A program made the translations under genes and the position numbers. Below the pieces are notes generated by a model. It was given only the letters and a program-made list of their open reading frames with translations, was not told the origin of the DNA and searched no databases. From Portulaca oleracea (taxonomy: Eukaryota > Streptophyta > Magnoliopsida > Caryophyllales > Portulacaceae): DNA of 64,000 nt. How positions within the stretch are numbered: position 1 is the stretch's first letter; every line of letters starts with the position of its first letter. Shown here piece after piece: positions 45,660-57,815 of the stretch. The DNA is taken from NCBI GenBank assembly GCA_029582165.1, contig CM055875.1, positions 29,282,644 to 29,346,643 of the forward strand. Direction: 5' to 3'.

Positions 45660-46300
45660 TGATTTAAGTAATCACTCCCTCTCTCATACAAACTCATAAC
45701 CTCCCCAACCTTCCCAACCTTGGCATAGACATCCAAGACAACAGAGTAAGTGACCCTAAATTCTGGGTCTTGACCCAATTGAAGAAACCCAAGGTCTTAT
45801 CCCAGGGTTTAAGGATGTTTAACATCAATAGCGCATTTTTCCTATCGATTGGATGCAGGATTTCGTCAAGAAGAGTCAGAAAACCCTCTTCAAAAACAGA
45901 TTCACACTCGTTCAATTTCTTTGCAAGCAACTTGAGGTCACGAATCTGAGGGTTGTAATTGTATGACGAACGTTTTTGGCGTTGAAGAGAGAGAACGACG
46001 GGTTTTGGACGAATGGGATTGACCCATGTGGATTTGGGGGGTTTAGCAAGAAGTCTAGCTTGGTCTCTGGGTTTATTGGAGAGAACAATTACAGAAAGAG
46101 GGTTGAGTTGGTCTGCCAAGGAAGGGTTTTTCTGGGGTTCGTCGAGATTGGTGGGGTTATGGAGGAATTGCAGGAGATGGTGAATTTTTTTAGGGTTTTT
46201 CGGGAGGGTTTGGTGAAGAATGAAAGAGGTTTGGGTTAAGAATTTGGGAGAGAAAGATTGTAATGGACATCGATAGATATAGTAAGAGGAGAAGCCATTT
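45660..46300 (-). pseudogene. PPR protein gene fragment (PPR-SMR, SOT1-like) inside the foldback element
   Basis: The frame starts with ATG at 46299 or 46311 and has a transit-peptide-like N-terminus rich in Ser, Phe and Lys. It then shows SVFEEGFLTLLDEILHPIDR, KNALLMLNILKPWDKTL and FFNWVKTQN, a block I associate with chloroplast PPR proteins of the SOT1 (At5g46580) type. Straight after it a shifted frame reads VTYSVVLDVYAKVGKVGEVM, a PPR-repeat stretch that lies further along in such proteins. So an internal deletion has joined two separated parts out of frame. No further PPR repeats or SMR domain follow. It is a captured, rearranged fragment and probably not functional. The paralog assignment is from memory and tentative. 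Confidence 0.65.
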
Positions 46301-46311
46301 TTAGAGGGCAC

Positions 46312-46355
<44 letters not shown>

Positions 46356-46650
46356 TGGCACTGAAGACATGAACAGGAAAGGGATAAAGAAGAGAGAGAA
46401 AGAAAGGAAAAATAGGGTTAAAAATTAATCCAACTTCGAATTAGAAAAAAGGTAAAATAATAGGGTATGTGTTTCTAATATGACGTGACATCAAATTTAA
46501 AGTCAACGCGGTCAAACATATGGTCAATGTGCCATGTCAGAAAACCATCGAGTCACTGCCTTTCAACTCGTCGGCGTCCTACTCAAATCCAATATTATTT
46601 TTTTTTTGGATCACCAGAATACAAAGTGAAAATAGAGAACACCATTATCC

Positions 46651-46938
46651 CAAGAGGCATTACATTTGAAACTAATTGGGACACCCAAGCGGGCCAAAGC
46701 CCTGTACCAACGGGTCTAACTGATCTGACCCGATTGAGGGCTCCCCGGGCCGGGGACCATTATATTTGAACGATTATTATTTAGTCAATGAAATGAAATT
46801 AAAGTGGGTAATTCTGCGCTGAAATCATTTTGAAACCACGTTCCTTGTTGGGGAGTTGGGAGCTGAAAAACTTCAAACCAACGACACCTACACAACCAAA
46901 ACCAAACCAAAAAGGCAGAGGGCAAGAGTCGGTCAGGC
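46651..46938 (+). promoter_or_regulatory. Proximal promoter and 5' UTR of CPA
   Basis: Only about 288 bp separate the end of the foldback element from the CPA start codon. ATTATATTTGAA near 46761 may be the TATA region. A CAACCAAAACCAAACC leader precedes GGCATGGCGG. The transposon therefore lies at or within the core regulatory region. Confidence 0.45.
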
Positions 46939-49900
46939 ATGGCGGACGAAGACTCCCTCGAAGCAGTCGAAGAGCTCAGCGACGACCAAAAGATTGAGAT
47001 TGCCAAATGGTTTCTCTTGAACTCCCCCGCCGGCGAAATCCAATACGTCGCTAAAGGTCTCTGTCACCCAACATTTCCATTTTTTTTGTTTCTAATTTTG
47101 TTCCTTTTCATCGTCATTGTGGCTGTTTCTTTTCAGATTTGTTATTTTCACTCGAATTCGTTGCTCCAGTTGTTTGATTTGCATTTTCGGTGTTGGAACA
47201 GATTTGAAGACGATTTTGAAGGATGATAATTTGTATAATTTGGCGGCATCGGAGTCCTTCCCTCAGTATAACAAATCTCACATGATTTGTCTTGATATGC
47301 CCAATAGGAGTGGCGATGTAAGTTTTCTGTCTGTGTTTTTGGTTGATATAGTATGATCTTGTTCTCTTTGACTGATGTGATTTATAGAAGAGTACTATCT
47401 ATCTATTTGGTGTTGTTAGGGTTTATGTCTAGGCTAGGATATAGGTTTCTGCTGTTAGGATTCTGGGCAGTGTTAGCAGCACAAACATATTAAAAGCAAT
47501 AACAAAAGTAAAAGATTAACACATGATTATTATCAAAAAACCCAAACTGGGAAAAAACTGTCAATGAATTAGAAGGATTACAATATGTGTCTCGAGATTT
47601 GCCCGGTATCTCTCTATCTCTCTGGATACCTCTTGAGTTACAATAAGAACACAACACTTTCAGTTGTCTCACCCACACAACTCACACAAAGATACAGAGA
47701 TACAACTTATTCATATGAAAACTTGACACCTGAGGACTTTATATATAATAGATAATTACAACTAATAACTACCGTTTAATAGTATAGCTTGGAGGCGGCA
47801 AGGACTAGTAAGGGGAAAAACTCAGAATGCCAGCGCCAGAAAATCACATTGCCATTGCAGGGCACCATGGGAAGACTGTGGTGACCTTTGGCCACATGTT
47901 CCTTGTGTTTCCTTCGATCAGATTGATTCCCATCCTCCTTGCTCCTTAATCTCAACCCTAATCTTCATTCTGCCTTGCTCAAGACTCGACCCAAACCTCA
48001 ATTTGGGCCCCCCCACAAATCAAACCTACAATCTCCCACATGGGGATCAAATGTAGCCTTCATCAATCATCGCACACTTTCTCAAATCCTCTAGTACATG
48101 CAACCTGATCTTTAACTTCTCTATAGCATGAACAAGCTCCCACTTGAACGGATCACGACCCTGCAAACTCGACATACACATACCTGTCAAAAACTTCGGT
48201 TTTGGGAGTTTAAGAGTGGATATTTACCTCTTGTTAACCATGTCAATTTTGTATGCAAGTCAAATGCACCTTATCTCTAACTAAGCTTCCTTAGAGCATC
48301 AACCGATGCATTCTAGCTTTTGGTTCCCATCTCCCATGGGAGAAGCTAACATACCTTTGACGAGCATGAACATGCACGTTAGTATAATGATTGACTGAAT
48401 ATAATTTCTCCGCCTTCCTACCATTAGCAACAACCGGTGATCCTTTAGTAACCTTACAACAACCATCCCGAAATTTAGTTGTGAAACCTTCATCATCTAG
48501 TTGACCCATATACACCAAGTTGTTGGTTAGACCCGGAATAATAACTAACATCCTTCAACCTCTAATACCGACCCTTAGAAGTTTTTATGTACGCATCACC
48601 TCTAGAATGTGACTGTTTGCATGCCTCACCTTGCCAAATCCCCCACTCACAAAATAACTAAAGAACTCCTTGCTGGATGAAAAATGAAACAAAGCACCCG
48701 AATCTATCACTCAACTATTAACTGGTTCGTCTAACACTGATAGCCAAGGCATCACCAATATCGTCGGCCAAATTAATTGACTCATGGTCATTTAGGGCAA
48801 TCCCCACGAAAGTAACCTTTTTCAACACAATCCCAACACTGGAAACACACCACATGCTTAAGATTCGACTTTTAGATTTAGACCGACTCCGACTAGAACT
48901 CCCGTTGTTACTCCTACGCCTAACAGACAAAGCACTCCTACCTGAAGATACCTCAAAATCCTTTGTATGAATACTTTCACTTAGGATAATATCACGCATC
49001 TCATCAAACTTCATAGTATCCGACCCCTTAGACGTAATAGTTGATGCAAATGTATCTTAAGACCTAAGTAAGATAGCCAAGAGAATATATGATCTAATCT
49101 CATCATCAAAATCAAATTCTGTAGAAGTCAATTTAGGTAAGATCATAGTAATTTCACTAATATGATCATGCATATTACCTTACTCATGCATCCTAAATTA
49201 AACGATGCAACATATGTACCTTATTCACTGCAAAAGGTTTCTCATATATGTTCTTCAAGGCCTCAAGCATGCGTTTGTCATTTTTTGTTCCATCGTGTTG
49301 AGATTCACGTTCCTTGCCCACGTCAGTTTCATCGTCTTGAGCGCCTGACGATCAAGGAACGCCCACTCCTCTGGTTTCATCTCTCCTGGCTTATCCCCAA
49401 ATGCTAGATGCAACTTCGGCTGATAGAGCAAATCCTCAATTTGCATCTTCTAGAATGCGTAGTCTTTCCTATTGAAAATTCTAATGTGTAGTTTCTCGTT
49501 TTTCATTGTTTAACAACATGCAGATCAACAACACCTAACCTATGTCATAATACCAATTGATAGAATTCAGGGTGGTGTTAGCAACACAAACAAGTTAAAA
49601 GCAATTGTGAAAGTAAAAGATTAACACATAATTTTTAACGTGTAAAAACTCAAGCTAGGAAAAAACCACAAATTATGCACTCTGAGAGGATTACAATATG
49701 TGTTTTAGAGATTCATCTGATCTCTGTCGATCTCTCTCGATCTTTCTCATGAGTTATAATAAGAACGCAACACTCTTAGTTGACTCACTTAGAGATACAA
49801 AGATTTAGAGATACAAGTTATTCATATAAAACCTTGACACCCAAGGACTTTATATAATAGATAACTATAATTAGTAACTATGGCTTGGCGGCCAAGGAGA

Positions 49901-52900
49901 CATCAAGAGGCGACAAAGACTAATCAGGGACAAAACTGAGAATCCCAGCGCTAGAAAAACACGCTGCCAGCGGTAGGGGAGCACCATGATCTGTGGCTGG
50001 CACCATGGGCAAACCATGGTGGCTGCTGGCTACACATTCCTTGTGTTTCCTTTAATCAACTCGATCCCCAGCCTCTGTGCTCTTTAATTTCAGCCCTAAT
50101 CTTAGTTCTCCGTTGCCTCAAGACCTGACCCAAACCTCAATTGGGCTTCACACAAATCAACCCAACATCTGCCGCTTTGTGGAATTGCTTCAAAGTTTAG
50201 TGTGGAGAACAGGGCATAGTGTGGTGGTGTTATCAGCAGAGTTATTCGTTGTCTGTTTTAAGTTGCTTCTAGAGAACCTTTCTTTCCCCTCTTTTTTAAA
50301 GAGACACACTACGATGGTGTTTTCATCAAATGAATCCTTTTGGTTGGCCACCTCATGCTTGTCATGCATAATATTGAACTGCACTTGCATAGGCATGCAT
50401 GCAGAGTGGGCTCTGGGGTGGAAGCTGGAAGCGTGGTTTTTGATGGATTATAAGGTGATAATTGGTGCTTTTGGCGCATCGTTACTTGCCACTGAAATTA
50501 GGAACCTGATGCCCTCTACGAGTCAGTCAGAAACAACCTCTTTGCTTGTTTATGCTTGCATTAATATAAGGTTATGTACTTCTCGATCTCCCCTTCCTAA
50601 TCAACTTCAGGAGTTAAGAGTGACCTAATTAATTTGATCAAAGAATTTTTATTTTAATCAGACAGTGCTTGCCATGGGTCCTAAAATTTAAAGGGCTAGG
50701 ACATATGTTTGAGGTTGAGGTTTCCAGAGGTTTTTGGGCTTTTTTTTTTTCTTTCTTTTTTTGTATTTCTTCCTTTAGTATAAGCTGTCACATATAAATG
50801 GATTTTGATATATCATGTTGAGTTTGGATATGTCTGCATTTTAGTTATATATACAGAATTAACTTGTGGACTCAAATAACTTAGCAGTTTTGTAATGTAT
50901 ATCTTTGTTTCTTAATATAAGTCCCACTTTTGTTGAGTCCAGGGAGAAAACTTTAACTGTTCCAACACTTGTGCAAGTAAAGTTCTCAAGGGAGCTCCTA
51001 ACGAATGGATATGTACGCTAGACATACTCGGAGAGGGGTTTAGGTTGTGAGAGTCACTGATACCATGTGATCAGTGGCGGATGTACATTATACTTGGGGT
51101 TGGCCATGGCTACCCTTAATACCAAATAAATAATAAATAAAAGCTTAGTGTAATTTACTAATTTTGTATAAAAATTATTGATTGCATATTTACCATATGA
51201 ATCTACTATCATATTGGACACCCCTAATTCATAGGGCCTAGATCCACCATTGCACACGATAACATCATCTTGGTGTTAAATATCTAAATACCTGCTTGTT
51301 ATTTATGTATGATAAACTCTGTCACTTATCCTGTTGTTAAACATTAGTGGTTGCTTTGTTCTCTGTTCAAACAATAAATTAAACTGGCTGCTTTTTTTAT
51401 TCTCAGTTGATCATTTATTCTGTCTAATGTTTGTTTGTGTCCTTGTGGGGCATAATATCTATAAGCTTTTGATGTCATGCAATCTTTAATATCCAAGAAG
51501 CATTGTATATTACCTTAGTATTTTTAATAAGTCTTTTGCTTAGAGTAGGGTGTGGGCCAGATATACTGCATACACATGCTTACTCATATGACTACTGACT
51601 ACAATCAGGCTATCTGAACCTGTTTAACAAAGCTCATCTACTTCCTCAAAAGCGTAGATTAATGGAAAGTTATAGTGTCAACTTTTGTGTCACTTCATAT
51701 GGACATGTACAAATTATGGCATGCTGGCATCGTTTCAGGTGATCATTACATCATTCAATGAGATCACGGAGAATGAATATCTTGACCCCCGGACTGCTCA
51801 AGTTGCTGTTGTGGATCATGTCAAACAAGTAAATTATTACTGCCATAAGCTGTTATTACCTGAGTATTTGTTTGAGCTTAAAAGCTTGTTCATTCTGTCA
51901 CATTATTTGTTGAGCTGAGATGGATGCTTTTATTGCCATGAGCTTTGAACGTTTACACCTTTTTAATTGCTCAAATAAAGCAAAGATGAGGGTAGCACTT
52001 TTAATGACACGATTATGTTGCTTCTCATGTAGCACGGGGTTAACCTGTGAGTCTGTATTCTCTAAAGGACGAGACTTATTTTGCTTTTTTCTGTTTGCTT
52101 TAATATGCATCTTTTCCCTTATTTCCCCTTTGGTACTCATCTACGAAATGGGTTCTTCTTTTGGAACAAACTTATGCCAATAAACCAAACACAAGCCTTT
52201 CTTTACTAGACCCGTGCCTTTCTTATAGACTGCTTCTTCGTGAGGCGAAAGTTCCATTTGGAAACTTATCACTTGTTTGTATCATCAGTGAGCTTTTCTT
52301 CTGCGGCTTTTGGGGCGTTTTCCCCCCTTCTTCTGGGCGCCTTGGAGGAGGGGGAAGTTGTGGATGCTATTTGAAGAAGCTTCTGTTTGTTGAAGAGATA
52401 AATACTCAGATTTTGTATCCAAAAATCTCCAAATCTATTCTGGAAGATGCGCATAGAATTTGAAATTTATTTAATTTTTGTTTGTTATGTTTGCGGTTCC
52501 CTTGATTCCTCACTTCTTATTAATTCTAATGCCATGCTGAACTGGTTCAGGCTTGTACAGATGTCAGACCTGCTAATGATGAAGAACTTCCATCATCGTA
52601 CATCGAGGAATTCAGGTTTGTCACAAAACTCACAGCCTTGCTAGTTTGGTCCACAGTGACCGTCTTCTCTTATTGATGATTCTGTGCCCTGTTTACAACT
52701 ACTTAACACTTGGTTTCCTCAATGACATCTGATCATTGTTAGTGGCTGCAGAAAGATTGTCTATTTATTGTATTTTGTCATTCTTGTTTTACTGTGACAG
52801 CATGTCTTTGACTTCAGTGATACTGATCAATAGTTAAAACCCATTTGTGTGTACTTGTTTTTTGTAGATATGGATCCAGTATGATTTTATCATTGCATGT

Positions 52901-55900
52901 GTGTATTTGGTGGGGGGGGGGGGGGAGTGTTTTGAAGGAGTATGGGACTGTTGGATCCTTGGGGTCATGAGGGAGGAAACAAGTCAAAAACCTGATTGCC
53001 TGTCTTCATCATAATTGTGGACTCTACACTGTGGCCATCTTCAGCATTGCTGTTGATCAATATGATCAATCGAGCCCCCAATCCCCCCACCAAAAAAATT
53101 GTTATTCCTATTTTCCTTTTTCCTTTTCTTGCTGAGATGATTTGACAGAGGGCTTGTTTGTTGGGCATTCTAGACTCAAATTTATTTTCCTCTCTTTATG
53201 TTGTGATATGTGCATTCTCCTGCTGCAGATGTGCTTTGGATGCAGAAATAATGAAATATGTCAGTGAAGCTTATCCTAAAGGTGTCTCTGCAGTATATTG
53301 TTTAAAAGGAAAAGATGTGGAAGAACCAGGATCTAATTTTGAATTTGTTGTGGTTATTTCTGCTGCCAGGCTGAGTCCTCAGAATTTCTGGTGAGTTCCT
53401 TGGCAGTTGTCTTTTATGGTGTTTGAGGTTTTACCCATTTGTTCTTAGAGACTTCAACGTACTGTTACTAATACTGCTAGTTGAACATCTTGTGGGCCAC
53501 ATCAGCTAATACTGTTCTAGATGGAGCTGTGAACACGAGTCCTGAACTCCTGATTTCTTTTTCATTAGGAGTGTCAATTCCTGTTTACATATTAAATTGT
53601 ACGTACTGCTTTTCAAAATTAATAAACCGCTAAAGGAATTGTGTTTTTGCACCTCCAACATGTCAAGTAGAAAACCCAGTCTTTCTATAGGATTTAATTT
53701 GTTGGCTTACAATGTGTTTGTAAGCCCTGTGTTATGCCTTTGAATTTCTGGCCACTGTCATATATTTAGTAGTATCTACAAGGTAGTTTTCTGAAAATCT
53801 TATATGAGCAATAACTTACCATTTATGAGGTTGTTTTTTGAAAGGATCCTATACGAATGGTAACTTTGTTCAACATGTGAAGATTCTAGTATCCTAGAGA
53901 GAAGCTTAGGAGTGGGGAGATTACTTGCTTGCTTATTATTGTGTGTTTGTCTAATGTTCTTCAACATGCTCTTTTCATCTGGGGAGTTGGCTGGGGCCGG
54001 GTGGGGGGTGGGTTGAGTCAATAGTTGATCATTTTCTGAAAGTGAAATTATATAGAGTTTGTTTTTTGTTTTCTTTAATGTTGATCTTCAGATTCTAAAT
54101 GTCTCTGCTGTATTGCTCAGCAATGGAAGTTGGAGATCAATATGGAATCTCGAGTTCAAGGATGAGGACCAGATGGTGGAAATAAAAGGAAAGTTGCAGG
54201 TGTGTGCCCATTAAGATCTTGATTTTCATACAGCTTGATTTGTGGTATCAAGGTTTATTATTTAGCAGATGGAGCCTCTAGCTCTATATTGTGAAGTGTG
54301 AAATTACAAATGCATAGGTTTATCAAGTGTGATGAGCTCGTTCTTTCTGTTATCTATTACATGCTTTCTTCATCTAGGTTGGGGCTCATTACTTTGAAGA
54401 AGGGAATGTGCAGTTGGATGCAAAGCATGAATGCAGAGATGCAACTTTGTTTCAGGTACAATTTTCTAATTTCTGTCTCCTCTTTGGGATTAAGCATTAC
54501 ATTATGCTATGCAGACTTGTTCAAATGCAATTATACTATAATTATGCTCCCAAGTTCTTAAACAATTCGATACTTGAACTCATGTGAACAAGTCTCTATC
54601 ACTTTCATTTGTCTGCTTGAATTTTATACACACACACACACGTTAATCAAAGGTATAAGGAAACTTGATGACTGCTATCAATATTACGCCACGAGTCTCC
54701 CAGAAAGGAGAAGAGATCACCAGGGACGAAGCAAACTGAATTATAAAACAAGACAGTTTAGACTTTTTTTAATTATTTTGCATAGCATAGGTCTTCCTAT
54801 TCAGCTTCTACTGTTTTGTGGTTGAAGGAAATTTATCTTCCTGGGTAGCTTGTCATCAAAATGCCCTAGTGCCTCAGTGGACTTCTACACTACAACTGTG
54901 TGATATTCTGCGATTTCATAATATTGGCCTGTTGGGCCTCACATGCAGACTTCGTACACATTTATGTTGCTTAATTTGTCTTACTTGGTCAAGCTGTCTT
55001 TCATTTCCAGTTTGCCCAGATAGCTATAGAAGAAAAAAGATCTGTCAGATTGGACTTCAATAGCTTCTTTGTTTAGGAGTGTAATTTTATTGAAAGTCAG
55101 CTTTGGATGTTTACTTTTTTGCCTTTGGGTAGTGTCTTTCTGTAGGCCTACTGCTCATTGGCCTGTTAATTGCATGGTTTGACCTTGGTTGCACTGGATG
55201 ACCAAGGTTGAAAACTCTGGAGAGTGCAAACATTGTGTATTACCCCCCCCCCCAAAACCAAAAAAAAAAAAAAAGAAAAGAAAAAAAAGAAAAAGAAAAA
55301 AGGTGTCTCAAGGTATTTAAGTTATGTAGAATGGCAGGGTGTTGAATTTGGTCTTTGCCTTTGCTACAATGTTCTTGCTACTTGATAGACTAAAAGGATG
55401 CTGTTGCTATTTGTTGACCATATATATCAGTCACCTGAAGATTCTGCCGTAGCAGTGTCCAACATCATTCGGCAACACGAAACAGAATACTTGGCGTCCC
55501 TTGAGGTAACTTCCATCTATTCTAAGAGCTAGTAACTCATGAACACATGAAAGGGGAGTGACAGAGGGCCTAGAGTGGGTGACTGGAGACTTAGGAGTAG
55601 CCAAAAGGGGGGATTGTTCATTTCTCCAGCTGTTCCAGCGATGGAAATTGAAAACTCTCTTTTGGTTCCTTACATTTCCTCTAATCATCATCTGAAGTTC
55701 CATTAGAAGATCACTTACATTTCTGTATTTGCTTTTTATTTTTGTGGTTGACAGGCTTCCTATTTAAATCTGCCAGACACTACATTCAAGGTAAGTTATC
55801 CTGGCATTATCTTTCACCACTCCCAGTTTGTCTTAATAGCCTCTCATGTTTATAATTTCAACAAGCATGCTAAGACACGAGAAATCCGAAAAGAAATCCC

Positions 55901-56580
55901 AAAAGATCTTGCTGAATGCATTAATCCTAGTTTTTTCTCTCGAGGATTCAAAATGTCTGAAATATTTCTGCTTGAGCTGTGACTACATTGTTAGAATTTT
56001 TTCAAAGCTAACAATGTCAACTTAAATATGACCTTGAAAATAGCACATGGTGGTGCTCGGTGCAAGTAACATCTGAAGGTATCATGGTGGCACTAAACCT
56101 AATAATATTGAAAGAAGCTTTATTGTTTTATAGCATACGACCATTTCGAGATAACCTGTTTGATACCTTTTTCTAGAACCTTGGGTAGGAGAGGTATATA
56201 GGCCTATTCTTGTAAGCATTTGACTGACTTGACCCAACTGAACTCTATGTTCTTTATGTGGGTAAGGATGCATTATTGATAATCTTTGGTCAAAATTAGG
56301 AATTTGGGTGATGTGAAATTTGAGTATATTTTACATTATTGTTTAACTTTTATCAAAAGTTACCAATATTTACACTAATAACACAACCTTATTTTGTCCA
56401 ACCTCACTTCACCCATGTAAAGAATGGGATGCATCAACCCAGCCTGCACTCACCTGGAAACTGCACTTGTGCAAATACCCTAAAAAAGAGGATTGATAAT
56501 TTAACGTGTGACAGTCCTTTATTACTGTGTTGTGGGTAGTTATTATGAAGTAACTTAACACATGGGGCTCCGTGAGAAAC

Positions 56581-56630
<50 letters not shown>

Positions 56631-56772
56631 TTTTTTTTCTTCTCACATGCAATTGTGATGACAGGATCTTCGGAGAAAGCTACCAGTGACTCGTACATTG
56701 TTTCCGTGGCAAAACACAGCACAATTCAGCCTGACAAGAGAAATAGCCAGGGAACTTGGAGCTGGAAAGTGA
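46939..56772 (+). CDS. CPA: F-actin capping protein alpha subunit
   Basis: Ten exons: 46939-47056, 47202-47317, 51739-51828, 52551-52615, 53229-53390, 54121-54199, 54378-54455, 55431-55505, 55755-55790 and 56665-56772. All junctions are GT..AG and the phases agree. The product is 308 residues, the length I recall for Arabidopsis CPA. Order of landmarks: SDDQKIEIAKWFLLNSPAGE (N-terminal helices), FPQYNKSHMICLDMPNRSGD, YLDPRTAQVAVVDHVKQ, EIMKYVSEAYPKGV, then both family signatures, HYFEEGNVQL and FKDLRRKLP, and a C-terminal SLTREIARELGAGK. CPA pairs with CPB; the dimer caps actin barbed ends and in plants responds to phosphatidic acid. Intron 2 is 4.4 kb because a Copia element sits in it. The coding sequence is fully open, so the gene should work if intron 2 is spliced. 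Confidence 0.97.
47453..50167 (-). mobile_element. Internally deleted Copia element in CPA intron 2
   Basis: LTRs 47453-48030 (578 bp) and 49558-50167 (610 bp) share GTTAGCARCACAAACA, TTACAATATGTGT and other blocks. The exact 5-bp duplication TCTGC flanks the element (47448-47452 and 50168-50172). The polypurine tract CATGTGGGAGAT lies next to the 3' LTR. The primer-binding region on the minus strand, just inside 49558, reads TTGGTATTATGACA. The interior is only about 1.5 kb and holds gag and protease-region remnants with no integrase or reverse transcriptase. The orientation is antisense to CPA. LTR divergence is visible, so the insertion is not recent. Confidence 0.92.
48291..49446 (-). pseudogene. 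Gag and protease-region remnants of the intronic Copia
   Basis: Three minus-strand frames carry Copia blocks in the expected order: 49446 downward EDLLYQPKLHLAFGDKPGEM with WAFLDRQALKTM (Gag N-part); 49014 downward MKFDEMRDIILSE then a Ser/Arg-rich region SRSRSKSKSR (Gag C-part); and 48551 downward VYMGQLDDEGFTTKF with VTKGSPVVANGRKAEKLYSV (the pre-integrase region after protease). Breaks between them and the missing pol indicate an internal deletion. Confidence 0.8.
51066..51253. mobile_element. Small MITE in CPA intron 2
   Basis: The ends CAGTGGCGGATGTAC and the complement of GATCCACCATTG form an imperfect terminal inverted repeat of the CAGTGGCGGATCYA type common in plant DNA transposons. 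There is no clear duplication. It lies about 900 bp downstream of the Copia, in the same intron. Confidence 0.5.
56583..56627. repeat. (CT)n microsatellite in CPA intron 9
   Basis: A pure CT array immediately upstream of the exon 10 acceptor (AG at 56663-56664). It forms part of the polypyrimidine tract region, so its length could influence splicing. Confidence 0.92.
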
Positions 56773-57483
56773 ACCTTATGGCCTATGTTTTCATTTTGAG
56801 GCACTGCAATTACTTTCAGTTTCAGTTTTGGCTTGTGTTGTAAAGGTGTATAGTGAGTGAGTGATTAGATAGAATGCCTGGTGTTTACTCAGGAAGTATG
56901 GACAGCTTGTGTATCCAAACTGCTTCATTTTTATATTTGTAATCATCCAAAATGTGGACGAAAAGTTAATTCTTTTTACCTCCCATTTGGAAGGAGAAAG
57001 CGTTACATTTTATTGGTGTGAAAGCCTTCATTCACTGGACCTGTATTTTCTTAAACTTGAAATTTTAAACTTAGACAAATTCATATTTAATGGTGAAATG
57101 TAGAAGGTTTGGTTGCTCCTAACCTACTTTAGAACCTAAATAATTATTGTGAATTAAAAAATTAGTTAATGAACAATAATTTTACTTTCACCAAGACTTG
57201 AACCTTGGTGAATAACATAGAAAACAAATGTCATTACCACTTGACCACCATCTCCTTAGTATGACCATTGATATATACAAAAATAGTATTTTGTTAATCA
57301 TTTTGAAAGTGGAATTATTATAGGATGAATATATATTATATGAGTAGTAATTAAACAAATGATAAAACTGTAATATATATTTATTTAAAAAATATAGTTT
57401 TGAACCTATTTCTTAATACATACATAATATAATTCATTTTTTTATTTTTTCTCTAATTAATGATTACAAAAAATGAAATTAAA

Positions 57484-57526
<43 letters not shown>

Positions 57527-57815
57527 CATTGGGATTTACTGAGCATGCGAGCATTTGAGATTTTGGATTATTGGATCTTCAATCAATGGATGAGAAAAAA
57601 GAGATTTTTTTTTTGCGAAATTACACGTGACTTCATTGATGAGGAACAAAAAAAGAGAAAGAAAATGGGTGTATTGGGAAGTGGGGAGTGTGCAATCAAA
57701 AAATTAATGATGAGAGCTTAATAAATTAAAACAAAAAAAACATAGGAATACCAAGGGTCATTGCAGCATACTACACATAGAGAAGTGGAGGAGGAAGGAG
57801 AAGAAACATTTCTCG
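56773..57815 (+). other. CPA 3' UTR and AT-rich intergenic DNA
   Basis: The 3' UTR probably extends to about 57090. It is followed by a tRNA-derived SINE head, a (TA)n tract of about 38 bp (57487-57524), and purine-rich DNA. No coding frame is supported. Confidence 0.5.
57187..57256 (-). repeat. tRNA-derived SINE head
   Basis: Minus strand: GGTGGTCAAGTGGTAATG (A-box) and CCAAGGTTCAAGTCTTGG (B-box), about 30 bases apart. Same type as 23905-23976. No tail or target duplication was identified. Confidence 0.5.

Larger units (their letters stand above)
44703..46650. mobile_element. Long foldback-family element carrying a PPR gene fragment
   Basis: The left terminal region GGATAATTGGATTCTAATAA, then TATGGTGGTCC, GGCGAGTTGAGTGGTGG and GACTCGGTGGTTTTCTGACATG, matches copy A. 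The right region (46480-46650) carries the complements: TCAACGCGGTCAAACATATG, TGCCATGTCAGAAAACC, GGATCACCAGAATACAAAG and ACCATTATCC. In copy A these two halves are adjacent, whereas here they are 1.6 kb apart with unrelated DNA between them, including a PPR-like frame, a (CT)n tract (45137-45194) and a (GA)n tract (46315-46352). This is the layout of a Pack-type element. A target duplication was not found. An alternative is two separate half elements flanking unrelated DNA. Confidence 0.6.
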
